Made by a program: the position numbers and the translations under genes | Shown: piece by piece, positions 18,066 through 26,920 of the stretch | How positions within the stretch are numbered: the stretch's first letter is position 1 | How the letters are laid out: each line of letters starts with the position of its first letter | From: Glycomyces tritici | GTDB lineage: Bacteria > Actinomycetota > Actinomycetes > Mycobacteriales > Micromonosporaceae | DNA length: 64,000 nucleotides | Assembly: GCF_030403505.1 (NCBI RefSeq) | Contig: NZ_JAUEMJ010000008.1 | Span: 1 to 64,000 of the forward strand | Direction: 5' to 3' | Notes under the pieces: model-generated | What the model was told of the DNA's origin: nothing | What the model saw: only the letters and a program-made list of their open reading frames with translations | The model's database searches: none

Positions 18066-18953
18066 CTAGCGGGCGTCCGCCTTCAGGCGCTCGATCGACT
18101 CGTCGTCGCAGGTCGTCCAGAACTCCCCCACCACGTCCTCCAACTGCTCCATCGAGCCCGCGTCGAAGAGGTGGTCCTGGTACTTCGTGATGTCGTAGTC
18201 GATGGTGCCCATCCTGACCAGGTCGAGCGGCATGATCTCCATGCCCCGGAACTCGTCGATCTCCCCGTACGAGGACAGGATGCCCGCACCGTAGGCCTTC
18301 AGGCCGTCCTTCTCGCTCATGACCCCGAACTCGAGGGTGAACCAGAAGACGCGGGAGACGAACTCGAGCGCGTCCTCCGAATGGACGCGGCGGGCCGCCT
18401 CGCCCGCGGCCCTGTACAAGGCGGCGAAGCGCGGCGACGCGAGGGCGTTGGCGTGGCCGATGACCTCATGGATGACGTCCGGCTCGGGCGTGTACAGCGG
18501 CACCGAGTGGTGGCGGATGTACTGGGTCGCGTGGAACTTCCCGTCCGAGAGCACCCCGTAGAACTCGCGCAGGGGCACCAGCCCCGCCGCCGGTAGGTAG
18601 CTGAAGCCGGTGAGCGGCTCCAGAGACTCCGAGACCTCGTGGAGCTGCGGGATGTGGTCGGCGGGGAGTTTGAGGCGCTCGGCGCCCTCCAGGTACTCGT
18701 GGTTGGCCAGGGCTTGGTGTTTGATGGCGAGTTCGGCGCTGACCAGCCGCCAGATCTCGTGCTCGGTGTCGGAGTAGGAAACCGTCGGCATGGGTAGGCC
18801 GGGTTCCCAGTCCAATGCGAGGGCCGCGATGGCGTTGCGCCGCTCGCGGTACTCGGGGTCGGCGAAGCCCGGGTGGTTCTCACCCAGTTCCACGACGACC
18901 GTGCCGTCGGCGTCGGTGTTGACCGGCGCGAAGTACTGTCCTTCTTCGAACAT
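18066..18953 (-). CDS. phhA: Phenylalanine 4-monooxygenase
   Basis: A 295-residue aromatic amino acid hydroxylase, which turns phenylalanine into tyrosine with O2 and tetrahydrobiopterin. The non-heme iron ligands are His162 and His167 (HEVIGH) and Glu208 (FWFTLEFG). The upstream segment LTGFSYLPAAGLVPLREFYGVLSDGKFHATQYIRHHSVPLYTPEPD is the pterin- and substrate-binding stretch, with the substrate arginine region conserved. The length fits the bacterial single-domain form, which lacks an ACT domain. No pterin recycling gene (phhB) is adjacent. Tryptophan hydroxylation cannot be excluded, but phenylalanine is the usual substrate in bacteria. Confidence 0.93.
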   Translation of the reverse strand: MFEEGQYFAPVNTDADGTVVVELGENHPGFADPEYRERRNAIAALALDWEPGLPMPTVSYSDTEHEIWRLVSAELAIKHQALANHEYLEGAERLKLPADHIPQLHEVSESLEPLTGFSYLPAAGLVPLREFYGVLSDGKFHATQYIRHHSVPLYTPEPDVIHEVIGHANALASPRFAALYRAAGEAARRVHSEDALEFVSRVFWFTLEFGVMSEKDGLKAYGAGILSSYGEIDEFRGMEIMPLDLVRMGTIDYDITKYQDHLFDAGSMEQLEDVVGEFWTTCDDESIERLKADAR

Positions 18954-19049
18954 GTGAACAGTCCATCAGGTGGGACGGCGCCTGTCAACGCACTGGCGAG
19001 ACTGGCAAGCCCTCTCCGGTCCCGCTCGACGCGAAGCGGAGCCCTCTCC

Positions 19050-20735
19050 TCATTTGAAGCGGAGCTTCTCCGGGGTCTCGGTCGGGGCCGCCTTGCCGAG
19101 GAACGCGCGGCGCTTGCCGTGGAAGCCGTGCCTGTCGTCGAACATGTCGCGGGCCATCTCGGCGAGCTCGATCGTCCGGTAGTACGACAGGGGCTTGGAC
19201 TCGGCGCGGCGGCGGGCCTTCGCGGCGAACATGCGCCCGCGCGTGACCGGGTCGTTGTAGCCGATCGCGACCGCGCGCAGCCAGCGCTGGAACTCGTCCC
19301 AGTCGCGCGGGCCGACCGCGCCGATGAGCCCGATCTGCTTGGCCGAGGTCGCGGAGATCGGCAGCTTCTCCCCCAGGAGGCGGGAGGCGACCTGCTCGCC
19401 CACGCGGTTGGCGACCGACCAGGTGTGCAGCTCCGAGCCGTAGATGCCCATGTCGTAGTACGGGTTGAGGACGGTGCCGTCGCGGGCGACGGTGACGTCG
19501 GCGCAGAGGGCGGCCATGACCCCGCCCGCGCCCGCGTTCGCGGAGAAGGCGGCGACGGTCAGCTGCTCGGCCTCGGCGATCGCGTGGCAGAGGTCGTCGA
19601 TGGCGTTGATGTTGTCCCAGGCCTCGGCGGCGGGGTCCGCTGCGGCGTCGATGACGCCGAGGTGGATGCCGTTGGAGAAGGCGTGCTCGGTGCCGGTGAG
19701 GACGAGGATGCGCGTGTCCTCGGTGAGGGCCTTCTCGACCGCTCCGGTGAGGCGGCGGCACTGCTCGGTGTGCATGGCGCCGTTGTAGGAGCGGATGGTG
19801 AGGTACCCGATGTCGCCTTCGCGGCGGTAGACGGTCTCGGCGATGGCCTCGGGCGCGGGCCTGAACGGCGCGTGGGAGGCGTCGACGACCATGGCGGCGG
19901 GGAGCTTCGGACCGCGCTTGGGGAGCTTGCGACCCGAGGACGGGTCCGGCTCCTCCAGGAGGGCGGCGTAGCCGACCCAGAGGGTGCCGCGGCCGGTGGC
20001 GAAGGCGATCGATTCGCAGTCGCGTCCGACGATCGTGCCGGGTTCGGCGCCGGTGTCCTCGCTGATGGCGGCGGCGTCGAAGAGGCAGTAGGTGCGGCCG
20101 TCGAGTTCGGCGGGCGCGCCGGGGGCGCCGTCGGCGGCGGCGATGCGGCGGGCGAGCTCGGTCGCGGAGGCCCGCCAGTCGAGCGCGAAGGCGTTGCGGC
20201 GCAGCAGCGGGAGCTCGCCGGTGCCCGGGACGGGCAGGGGCAGCTCCTCGGCGGGCACGGGGCGGTCGCCGTTCTGGACCTTGCGGATGACCGTGGCGAC
20301 GCATTCCATGGCGGCGTCGGCCACGCGGCTGTTGTAGAGCGCCGACTTGGTGATGCCTTCAGGAACGTCGAATGTGGAGCAGGCCCAGACGGGTCCGGCG
20401 TCCATCTCCTCGACCGCCGAGAGCGCGGTGACGCCCCAGCGGGGGCCCTGGCCGAGCAGGGTGTGGTCGAGCGAGGAGGGTCCGCGGTCGCCGACCGGTC
20501 CGGGGTGGACGATCACGGTGGTCCAGCGCCGCCAGACCTCTTCGGGCACGCGGTGTTTGAGGAACGGGCACAGGATGAGGTCGGGGTCGATGCGCTCGAC
20601 CGCGCGGGTCAGCGTCTCGGGGGCCTTGTGGGCCGGGGCGAGTTCCACGCCGACCTCGTGCCCCTGCTCGCGCAGGGTGCACCAGACGCGCTGGGTGAGC
20701 CCGTTGAATGCGGACGCCAGCAGCAGGATCTTCAA
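19050..20735 (-). CDS. hypX: HypX/HoxX-like fusion: formyltransferase + enoyl-CoA hydratase
   Basis: A 561-residue two-domain protein. Residues 1-~240 form a formyltransferase fold (MKILLLASAFNGLTQ, and HPGPVGDRGPSSLD carrying the catalytic His). Residues ~285-560 form a crotonase fold (GYLTIRSYNGAMHTEQCRRL, the oxyanion segment FSNGIHLGV, and NAGAGGVMAALCAD). This order and the HPGP-GDRGPSSLD motif are those of HypX, which makes the CO ligand of [NiFe]-hydrogenase from formyl-tetrahydrofolate under aerobic conditions. No other hydrogenase gene is in the window. Arna/ArnA-type or simple formyltransferases lack this crotonase tail, so HypX is the best fit. Confidence 0.85.
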   Translation of the reverse strand: MKILLLASAFNGLTQRVWCTLREQGHEVGVELAPAHKAPETLTRAVERIDPDLILCPFLKHRVPEEVWRRWTTVIVHPGPVGDRGPSSLDHTLLGQGPRWGVTALSAVEEMDAGPVWACSTFDVPEGITKSALYNSRVADAAMECVATVIRKVQNGDRPVPAEELPLPVPGTGELPLLRRNAFALDWRASATELARRIAAADGAPGAPAELDGRTYCLFDAAAISEDTGAEPGTIVGRDCESIAFATGRGTLWVGYAALLEEPDPSSGRKLPKRGPKLPAAMVVDASHAPFRPAPEAIAETVYRREGDIGYLTIRSYNGAMHTEQCRRLTGAVEKALTEDTRILVLTGTEHAFSNGIHLGVIDAAADPAAEAWDNINAIDDLCHAIAEAEQLTVAAFSANAGAGGVMAALCADVTVARDGTVLNPYYDMGIYGSELHTWSVANRVGEQVASRLLGEKLPISATSAKQIGLIGAVGPRDWDEFQRWLRAVAIGYNDPVTRGRMFAAKARRRAESKPLSYYRTIELAEMARDMFDDRHGFHGKRRAFLGKAAPTETPEKLRFK

Positions 20736-20806
20736 TTCGACTCCAGGAGGACGGGGAGTCGGCCACGCTCACCTGTGAGCGTACCGATACTCGGCATTTC
20801 GCACAA

Positions 20807-22048
20807 TCAGCGCGTGCAGTCTATTCCGAGCAGTCCTCGCATGGTGTCGCGGGCAAGGGTGGGCGCCGAGGGGTCTTCGCCCCCGTTGGTCAGCGTTTCA
20901 TTCGCCCAGGTGTCGACCGCGGCGAGCGCCCCGGCGGTGTCCAGATCGTCGGCCAGGCGCTCCCGCACGGCCTTCAGCATCGCGCCAGCGGGGACGGCGA
21001 GCTCGCGGGCCGCGGCCTCGCGCCAGCGCCCCAGCCGCAGCTCGGCCTCGGCCAGCGCGGCGGCGCTCCACTGGCGGTCGGCGCGGTAGTGGTCGGCGAG
21101 GAGGGCGAGGCGCACGGCGGCGGGGTCGACGCCTTCGGCGCGGAGCTTGGAGACGAACACGAGGTTGCCGAGGGACTTCGACATCTTCTCGCCGTCGAGG
21201 CCGATCATGCCGGTGTGCACGTAGGTGCGCGCGAACGGGCTGGTGCCCGTGAGGGATTCGGCGTGGGCCGCGGAGAACTCGTGGTGGGGGTAGATGAGGT
21301 CGTTGCCGCCGCCCTGCACGTCGATGGTGTCGCCGAGGTGGTCGAGGGCGATGCAGGCGCATTCGATGTGCCAGCCGGGGCGGCCGGGGCCGACGGGCGA
21401 GTCCCAGGAGGGCTCGCCGTCGCGGGGGGCGACCCACAGGACCGCGTCGAGCGGGTCGCGCTTGCCTTCGCGGTCGGGGTCGCCGCCGCGTTCGCGGGCG
21501 TAGCGGAGCATGGTCTCGCGGTCGTAGTTGGACTCGCCGCCGAAGCCGGGGTGCGAGGCGACGGCGTAGTAGACGTCGCCGGACTCGTGGCGGTAGGCGG
21601 CGCCGGACTCGAGGAGGCGGGCGATGGCGCGGCCGACGGAGGGGATGGACTCGACGGCGCCGATGTAGTGGCGGGGCGGGAGGACCTGGAGGGCCTCCAT
21701 GTCCTCGCGGTAGAGGGCGGTCTCGCGGAGGCCGAGCACCTGCCAGTCGGTGCCATCGCGCAGCGCGCGCTCGAAGAGCGGCTCGTCGACGTCGGTGACG
21801 TTCTGGGCGTAGTGGACGTCGATGCCCTGGTCGAGCCAGTACCGGTGGACGAGGTCGAAGGTGAGCATCGTCGCGGCGTGGCCGAGGTGGGTGGCGTCGT
21901 AGGGGGTGATGCCGCAGACGTACATCGAGGCGCGCTCGGCGCCGGGCTTGACCGTCTCGCGCAGGCCCGCCGACGCGGTGTCGTGCAGGCGCAGGGCCGG
22001 TCCGTGGCCGGGGAGGGCGGGCAGGTGCGGGGCGGTCCAGGATTCCAT
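20807..22048 (-). CDS. mshC: L-cysteine:1D-myo-inosityl 2-amino-2-deoxy-alpha-D-glucopyranoside ligase
   Basis: A 413-residue cysteinyl-tRNA-synthetase-like ligase. It joins cysteine to GlcN-inositol in mycothiol synthesis, which marks the host as an actinomycete. It begins [23 protein letters not shown], the usual MshC N-terminus. [17 protein letters not shown] carries the zinc cysteine and HIGH-like motif. [15 protein letters not shown] supplies zinc ligands, and KMSKSLGN is the KMSKS loop. The tRNA-binding C-terminal domain of CysRS is missing, as expected. The start at 22048 is preferred; 22060 is also in frame. An aldo/keto reductase is divergent from it. Confidence 0.95.
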   Translation of the reverse strand: MESWTAPHLPALPGHGPALRLHDTASAGLRETVKPGAERASMYVCGITPYDATHLGHAATMLTFDLVHRYWLDQGIDVHYAQNVTDVDEPLFERALRDGTDWQVLGLRETALYREDMEALQVLPPRHYIGAVESIPSVGRAIARLLESGAAYRHESGDVYYAVASHPGFGGESNYDRETMLRYARERGGDPDREGKRDPLDAVLWVAPRDGEPSWDSPVGPGRPGWHIECACIALDHLGDTIDVQGGGNDLIYPHHEFSAAHAESLTGTSPFARTYVHTGMIGLDGEKMSKSLGNLVFVSKLRAEGVDPAAVRLALLADHYRADRQWSAAALAEAELRLGRWREAAARELAVPAGAMLKAVRERLADDLDTAGALAAVDTWANETLTNGGEDPSAPTLARDTMRGLLGIDCTR

Positions 22049-22178
22049 GCCCGCGATCATATTTCGAATACCGGCCGACCGGCCAGTGCCGGGAGTTCGC
22101 GTCCGATGCGCACTCGTTGTCCTTCTAAGCGCACCTGAGGCTTTCATGCGAAGGTTGCTCGATGTAACTTGTGTGGTC

Positions 22179-23153
22179 ATGGAACGCCGACCACTTGGAC
22201 GCAGCGGCATCGAAGTCTCCTCGCTCGGCCTGGGGACGATGACGTGGACCACCGACGAGGCCGGCCTCGAGGACGCCGCGGCGCAGCTGCAGACGTTCGT
22301 GGAGGCCGGCGGCACGCTCGTGGACACCGCCGACGTGTTCGGGCAGGGCTCGTCCGAGGCGGCGATCGGGCAGCTCATCGGCAAGATCGTGGCCCGGTCG
22401 GAGCTGCACATCGCGACCAAGGCCGGGGTGCGCACGGACGGGGCGCCGCGCAAGCGCGACACCTCGCGCGGGTGGCTCATGCGGTCGCTCGAGGGCTCGC
22501 TGCGGCGGCTCGGGACCGACTACATCGACTTGTGGATCCTGCACGTGTACGACCCGGACACGCCGCTCGAGGAGACCATGTCGGTGCTCGACGCGGCCGT
22601 CTCCAGCGGCAAGGTCCGCTATGTGGGGCTTTCGAACCACACGGGCTGGCAGACCGCGCGCGCGTTCGCGTGGCAGTCGGCGTGGCCGGGGCGGACCCCG
22701 ATCGTGGCGAACCAGGTCGAGTACTCGCTGCTGCAGCGCGGGGTCGAGCGCGAGGTGCTGCCGGCGTGCCTCGCGTTGGAGATGGGCGTGCTCGCGTGGT
22801 CCCCGCTGGGGCGCGGCGTGCTGACGGGCAAGTACCGGTTCGGGCGGCCGGCGGATTCGCGGGCGGTCTCGGCGCAGTGGTCGCGGTTCGCCGGGGTGTA
22901 CCTGGACGAACGGTCGGCCGGGATCGTCGAGGCGTGCGCGACCGCCGCCGAAGGGCTCGGGGTGAGCCCGCTGGAGGTGGCGCTGGCGTGGGTGCGCGAC
23001 CAGCCCGGCGTGGCGTCCGCGATCGTGGGCGCCCGGAACGCGACGCAGCTGCGGGCCTCGCTGGCGGCCGAGCAGCTGTTCCTGCCGCCTGAGATCAGGC
23101 TGGCGTTGGACGACGTGTCCGCGCCGACGGTGGGGTATCCGGAGAGCTACTGA
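22179..23153 (+). CDS. Aldo/keto reductase with Tyr-to-Phe change at the active site
   Basis: A 324-residue (beta/alpha)8 NADPH oxidoreductase beginning [19 protein letters not shown]. The tetrad positions are Asp49 (LVDTADVFG), Lys81 (IATKAGV) and His122 (ILHVYDP), but the catalytic tyrosine in DTADxYG is Phe54. The codon at that position is TTC. Cofactor-binding motifs [15 protein letters not shown] and AIVGARN are intact. Aldo/keto reductases lacking this Tyr usually have very low reductase activity, so a binding or altered role is possible. ATG 22179 fits the family length; it is divergent from mshC by 130 bp. AKR genes of this group often sit beside mshC in actinomycetes. Confidence 0.9.
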   Translation: MERRPLGRSGIEVSSLGLGTMTWTTDEAGLEDAAAQLQTFVEAGGTLVDTADVFGQGSSEAAIGQLIGKIVARSELHIATKAGVRTDGAPRKRDTSRGWLMRSLEGSLRRLGTDYIDLWILHVYDPDTPLEETMSVLDAAVSSGKVRYVGLSNHTGWQTARAFAWQSAWPGRTPIVANQVEYSLLQRGVEREVLPACLALEMGVLAWSPLGRGVLTGKYRFGRPADSRAVSAQWSRFAGVYLDERSAGIVEACATAAEGLGVSPLEVALAWVRDQPGVASAIVGARNATQLRASLAAEQLFLPPEIRLALDDVSAPTVGYPESY

Positions 23154-23175
23154 AGGGCCGGCGCCCTCGACGCCG

Positions 23176-23213
23176 ACGGCTCGCAAGCGTCGCCGAAGCC
23201 GCTTGCGAGCCGT
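23176..23213. terminator. Bidirectional terminator
   Basis: A perfect 13-bp stem, ACGGCTCGCAAGC (23176-23188) with GCTTGCGAGCCGT (23201-23213), between convergent genes ending at 23153 and 23249. Confidence 0.8.
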
Positions 23214-23248
23214 GCGTTCGCAGAGAGTTCCGCCCGGTGTGCTTGCGG

Positions 23249-23731
23249 CTATTGACCTTCGCCCATGGAGGCGAGCCATTCGTCGACGCGGCGCTCGCCT
23301 TCTTCGCGCGAGACGTCCTCGACGCGGGTCATGATCGACCAGCGGCGGCCGAACGGGTCGGCGATGGACGCGTACCGGTCGCCGGTGAGGAACACCGCGG
23401 GCTCCTCGCGGACGGTGGCGCCGGCCTCGACGGCCTTCGCGTAGACCGCGTCGCAGTCCTCGACGTAGATGACGAGGCTCGCGGTGATCTGCTCCGGGTC
23501 GGGCGAGGCCATGCCCCAGGCGGGGTTGGCGTCGCCGAGCTGCACGATCGAGTCGCCGATCTGGAGCTCGCAGTGCGCGACCGTGCCGTCGGGCATGTCG
23601 TTGCGGGTCAGGACCTTCGCGCCGAAGACCTCCTTGTAGAACTCGATGGCCTTGGCGCCATCGTTGACGACGATGAACGGCGTGATCGTGTGGTAGCCGT
23701 CCGGGATCGGGTTCACCTTGTTCTCACTCAT
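23249..23731 (-). CDS. VOC family protein (PhnB/glyoxalase-like)
   Basis: A 160-residue vicinal-oxygen-chelate protein of the PhnB-like type. ITPFIVVNDGAKAIEFYKEVFGAKVLTRNDMPDGTVAHCELQIGDSIVQLGD and YVEDCDAVYAKAVEAGATVREEPAVFLTGDRYASIADPFGRRWSIMTR are the paired beta-alpha-beta-beta-beta modules. Such proteins bind a metal through His/Glu (here probably HCELQIG and the second-half residues), but the substrate of this group is not established. It is divergent from an AraC-type regulator with DUF6597, a frequent pairing in actinomycetes. Confidence 0.88.
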   Translation of the reverse strand: MSENKVNPIPDGYHTITPFIVVNDGAKAIEFYKEVFGAKVLTRNDMPDGTVAHCELQIGDSIVQLGDANPAWGMASPDPEQITASLVIYVEDCDAVYAKAVEAGATVREEPAVFLTGDRYASIADPFGRRWSIMTRVEDVSREEGERRVDEWLASMGEGQ

Positions 23732-23804
23732 GGGCCCAGTCTCGCCCGGTGCGGCCGGGCTCGCTTGTAAAAAAACGACGTACCCCCGGGGTAGTTTTCG
23801 GGGC

Positions 23805-24641
23805 GTGAACGGAGCTACGGCGAGCGACAAGGGCCTGCTGCGACCGCAGGAGGCCGTGCACTTCATCGACCTGCGGCGATACCGCGAGACCGGCCTGCTC
23901 GGGCAGTACGTCGAGCGGTACTGGTCGGTCCACTGGGACCTGCCGGACGGCGCCTCGTACGAGTCGGTGGTGATCCCCCACCCGTGCGTGAACCTGAGTT
24001 TCATGCCCGTGATCGGCGCCGAGCTGCACGGGCCCGGCTTCGCGGTCTCGCGGCATCCGTTGACGGGGCGCGGCCGCGTGTTCGGGGTGAAGTTCCGGCC
24101 GGGCGGGTTCACGGCGTTCAGCGGCGTGGCGGGTGCGGCACTGGCGGACTGGTCGGCGGGCGCGGCCACGGTGTTCGGCCCGGAGGTCGACGAGTTGAAC
24201 GCGATCGTGATGAGCGGCGGCGACATCGACGCGATCCAGGTGGTGTCCCGGTTCCTCGCCGAGCGCGTCCCGGAGCGGCCCGATCCCCGCTACGGGCGGG
24301 TGCTCGCGGTGGTGCGGGCGATGCTCGAGGACCGCTCGATCACGCGCGTCGACGAGGTCGCGGCCCGCTTCGCCATGTCCCCGAAGACCCTCCAGCGGCT
24401 CTTCCAGGACTTCCTGGGGCTGGGCCCGAAGACCCTGATCCAGCGCTACCGCCTCCACGACGCGGCCGACCGGCTCGCCGAGGACCCGCAGGCGGACCTG
24501 TCACGCCTGGCGGCCGATCTCGGCTGGTCCGACCACGCCCACTTCACCCACGACTTCAAGAACCTCATCGGCTACCCGCCCTCCGAGTACGCCGCGCAGT
24601 GCGCAACGGCCGGAAGGGAACTGGTCATGGCGCACCGGTGA
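23805..24641 (+). CDS. AraC family regulator with DUF6597 N-terminal domain
   Basis: A 278-residue transcription factor. Residues ~15-150 form the DUF6597 ligand domain (LLGQYVERYWSVHWDLPDGASYESVVIPHPCVNLSF and VFGVKFRPGGFTAF). Residues ~180-265 form an AraC double helix-turn-helix (ITRVDEVAARFAMSPKTLQRLFQDFLGLGPKTLIQRYRL, then LAADLGWSDHAHFTHDFKNLIGYPPSEYA). GTG 23805 begins the domain; the Shine-Dalgarno is weak, and the in-frame TTG/GTG codons upstream overlap the divergent VOC gene. It probably controls that VOC gene. Confidence 0.9.
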   Translation: MNGATASDKGLLRPQEAVHFIDLRRYRETGLLGQYVERYWSVHWDLPDGASYESVVIPHPCVNLSFMPVIGAELHGPGFAVSRHPLTGRGRVFGVKFRPGGFTAFSGVAGAALADWSAGAATVFGPEVDELNAIVMSGGDIDAIQVVSRFLAERVPERPDPRYGRVLAVVRAMLEDRSITRVDEVAARFAMSPKTLQRLFQDFLGLGPKTLIQRYRLHDAADRLAEDPQADLSRLAADLGWSDHAHFTHDFKNLIGYPPSEYAAQCATAGRELVMAHR

Positions 24642-24656
24642 CCGACGCGACCGGGG

Positions 24657-25031
24657 TCAGCCCATCGATTCCATGTTCCTCGAGACCACCTCGATCGTGC
24701 GGGTGAGCTCGTCGGTGGGACTGAACTCGACGAGTTCGGTGCCGGCGTACAGGACCGGCGTGTGCCCGGGGCCGACGTGGTACGCATCCCCGGCCTCGAA
24801 CGTCTCGTCGCCGTCGGCGGTCTTGTAGGTGACCTTCCCGCTGAACACGTACCCCCAGTGCGGGCACTGGCAGCGGTCGTCAGGCAGGCCTTTGAAGTAC
24901 TCGGTGAGGTCGGCGTCGGCGGTGTAGGACTCGAACACCACCGTGTAGCCGGTGTCCAGCTCGGTGGCGTGGCCTTCATAGCCTTCGAGGCGGATGGTGT
25001 CCTCGGCTGTCGCCTTCGATGTCTTCGGCAT
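24657..25031 (-). CDS. Cupin domain protein
   Basis: A 124-residue single-domain cupin. The barrel is visible as YTVVFESYTADADLTEYFKGLPDDRCQCPHWGYVFSGKVTYKTADGDETFEAGDAYHVGPGHTPVLYAGTELVEFSP. Putative metal ligands are His (CPHWG), Glu and the later His (AYHVGPGH). GAGGAGG lies about 7 bases before the ATG at 25031. It is convergent with the AraC gene, 15 bp apart. Function unknown; such small cupins may isomerise sugars, bind metals or act as regulators. Confidence 0.85.
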   Translation of the reverse strand: MPKTSKATAEDTIRLEGYEGHATELDTGYTVVFESYTADADLTEYFKGLPDDRCQCPHWGYVFSGKVTYKTADGDETFEAGDAYHVGPGHTPVLYAGTELVEFSPTDELTRTIEVVSRNMESMG

Positions 25032-25221
25032 GTCGTGCCTCCTCGGATCGCGAGGGCCTCTCTTCATCATCGCCCCAGACTCGGGCGACAGGCCGCGATC
25101 ACCGAGATCGCGCCAGAGCACAGCAGCGGATGATCGGACCATTGGGGTTCGGGTCCGCCTCAGACCCCGGTGGCCGATCCGCAGGGAAAGGGGCCCGAAA
25201 GCCTCTTCCGTTCAACCTCGT

Positions 25222-25270
25222 CCGGAGTGGTGCCGGGCCCGGCGTACCGGCGGGCTCGGCACCGCTCCGG
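25222..25270 (-). terminator. Terminator of the ABC-F gene
   Basis: A long hairpin with outer CCGGAG/CTCCGG, then GGTGCCG/CGGCACC and an inner GCCCG/CGGGC. It lies about 20 bp past the ABC-F stop on the minus strand. Confidence 0.75.
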
Positions 25271-25289
25271 GAGCGATGAGCACTCGGGG

Positions 25290-26915
25290 TCAGGCGTCGG
25301 CACTGAACGCGCCCGCGTCCATCTCGAGGTGGCGGCCTTGGAAGGACTCCCTCAGGCGCCGGTCGTGGCTGACCAGGACCACCGTTCCCTCGTAGTCCTT
25401 CAGGGCCTCCTGCAACTGCTCGGCCAGGAGCGGGGACAGGTGGTTGGTCGGCTCGTCCAGGAGCAGGACGTCGACCGGCCGCGATACGAGCCTGGCCAAT
25501 TCGAGGCGGCGGCGCTGGCCCACCGACAGCGCCGACACCTGGGTGCCGAACTGGTCGTGAGCGAACAGGCCCAGCCGGTCGAGCGCTTCGGCGTGCTCTT
25601 CGAGCGTGCCGACGCGGCCTTCGGCGAAGGCCCGCAGGACCGACTGGCGGCCTGAGCCCGGGCCCGCGAGCTGGCGCAGGTGGCCGATGGCGCCGCTGCG
25701 CTCGACCTCGCCTTCGTCCGGCTCGAGTTCGCCCGCGAGCACCCGCATCAAGGTGGTCTTCCCCGCTCCGTTCGGACCGGTGATCAGGATCCGCTCGCCT
25801 TGGGCGATCTGCAGCCCGTCCACCTTGAGCCGGTCGCCCACTCGGACGCCCTGCAGCGCCAAGGCGGTCGCCGTGGTGTCCGCACCGGTGGTCTTCAGGC
25901 CCGACTCGAACCGCATCGGCTCGGGCGGCTGCGGCGCCGGGTCGGCGCGCAGCCGTTCGAGCATCTGCTTCGCGACCCTGATGCGGCTGCCCGCACCGTG
26001 GTCGCGGTTGCGGGCCCGGAACGCGCCGGTGGACATGTTGGCCATCGGGAGCTTGCGCGGGATCGCGGCCATGCGGCCCGCGTTGTGGTCCACGATGCCC
26101 TCCTGACGGTCCACTTCGGCCTTCCAGGTGTCGAAGGCCTCCTGCGCCTGCCGGCGTTCGGTCTCCTTCGCGATGAGGTATCCGGCGTAGCCGTTGCCGT
26201 AGCGGCGGGCCTTTCGGTCGGCGACCTCGAGCATCGTCGTCGTGATCGCCTCCAGGAAGGCCCGGTCGTGGGTCACGGCGACCACGGTGCCGGGCCAGTC
26301 GCGCAGCTGCGCTTCCAGCCAGGTCACGGCGTCGTCGTCGAGGTCGTTCGACGGTTCGTCGAGCAGCAGGAGCGGGGGCCTGGCCGCGAGGGTCGCGGCC
26401 AGCATGAGCCGCGACCGCTCCCCGCCCGAGAGGGTCCCCAGGGGACGGTCCCGGTCGAGCCCTGGCAGGCCGAGGACTTCCAGCGCCCGGTCGACCCGGA
26501 GGTCGGCGTCCCAGCCTTCGCGGGATTCGAAGTGCGCCATGAGTTCGGCGTACCGCTCGCCTGCGGCCTCATCGCCGTCGGCGAGGTCGCGTTCGGTCTC
26601 GCGCATGTGCCGCTCGATCTCGCGCAGGTCCGCGAGGGCGAGGTCGACGGCGGCGGCGACCGTGTCGTGTTCAGGCAGGTCGAGCTGCTGCGGCAGGTAG
26701 CCGATGCCTCCAGGGGAGGTGATCGTCAGCTCGCCGTTGTCGGGCGACTCGACTTCGGCGATCAGCCGGAGCAGGGTGGACTTGCCGGAGCCGTTGTCGC
26801 CGATGATGCCGAGCTTCTCCCCCGGTTTGACGGCGAAGGTGACGCGGTCGAGGACGAGGTGGTCGGCATAGCGCTTAGTGATGTCTACAAGGGTCAGTTG
26901 GGCATGGCGGAACAT
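25290..26915 (-). CDS. TlrC/OleB-like ABC-F ribosomal protection ATPase
   Basis: A 541-residue protein with two ABC ATPase domains and no membrane segments, i.e. an ABC-F protein. Domain 1 has GDNGSGKST, signature LSGGERSRL and LLLLDEPSNDLD. Domain 2 has GPNGAGKTT, LSVGQRRRLELARL and LLLDEPTNHLS. The linker (~residues 230-310) is the long interdomain arm that reaches the ribosomal peptidyl-transferase centre. Segments such as GYAGYLIAKETERR and AFRARNRDHGAGSRIR resemble the macrolide self-resistance proteins TlrC and OleB. GGAGG at 26921-26925 is 5 bases before the ATG. The leader has an MLIFL uORF and pairing next to this Shine-Dalgarno (see separate entries). The drug specificity is inferred. 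Confidence 0.9.
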   Translation of the reverse strand: MFRHAQLTLVDITKRYADHLVLDRVTFAVKPGEKLGIIGDNGSGKSTLLRLIAEVESPDNGELTITSPGGIGYLPQQLDLPEHDTVAAAVDLALADLREIERHMRETERDLADGDEAAGERYAELMAHFESREGWDADLRVDRALEVLGLPGLDRDRPLGTLSGGERSRLMLAATLAARPPLLLLDEPSNDLDDDAVTWLEAQLRDWPGTVVAVTHDRAFLEAITTTMLEVADRKARRYGNGYAGYLIAKETERRQAQEAFDTWKAEVDRQEGIVDHNAGRMAAIPRKLPMANMSTGAFRARNRDHGAGSRIRVAKQMLERLRADPAPQPPEPMRFESGLKTTGADTTATALALQGVRVGDRLKVDGLQIAQGERILITGPNGAGKTTLMRVLAGELEPDEGEVERSGAIGHLRQLAGPGSGRQSVLRAFAEGRVGTLEEHAEALDRLGLFAHDQFGTQVSALSVGQRRRLELARLVSRPVDVLLLDEPTNHLSPLLAEQLQEALKDYEGTVVLVSHDRRLRESFQGRHLEMDAGAFSADA

Positions 26916-26920
26916 GCGCG

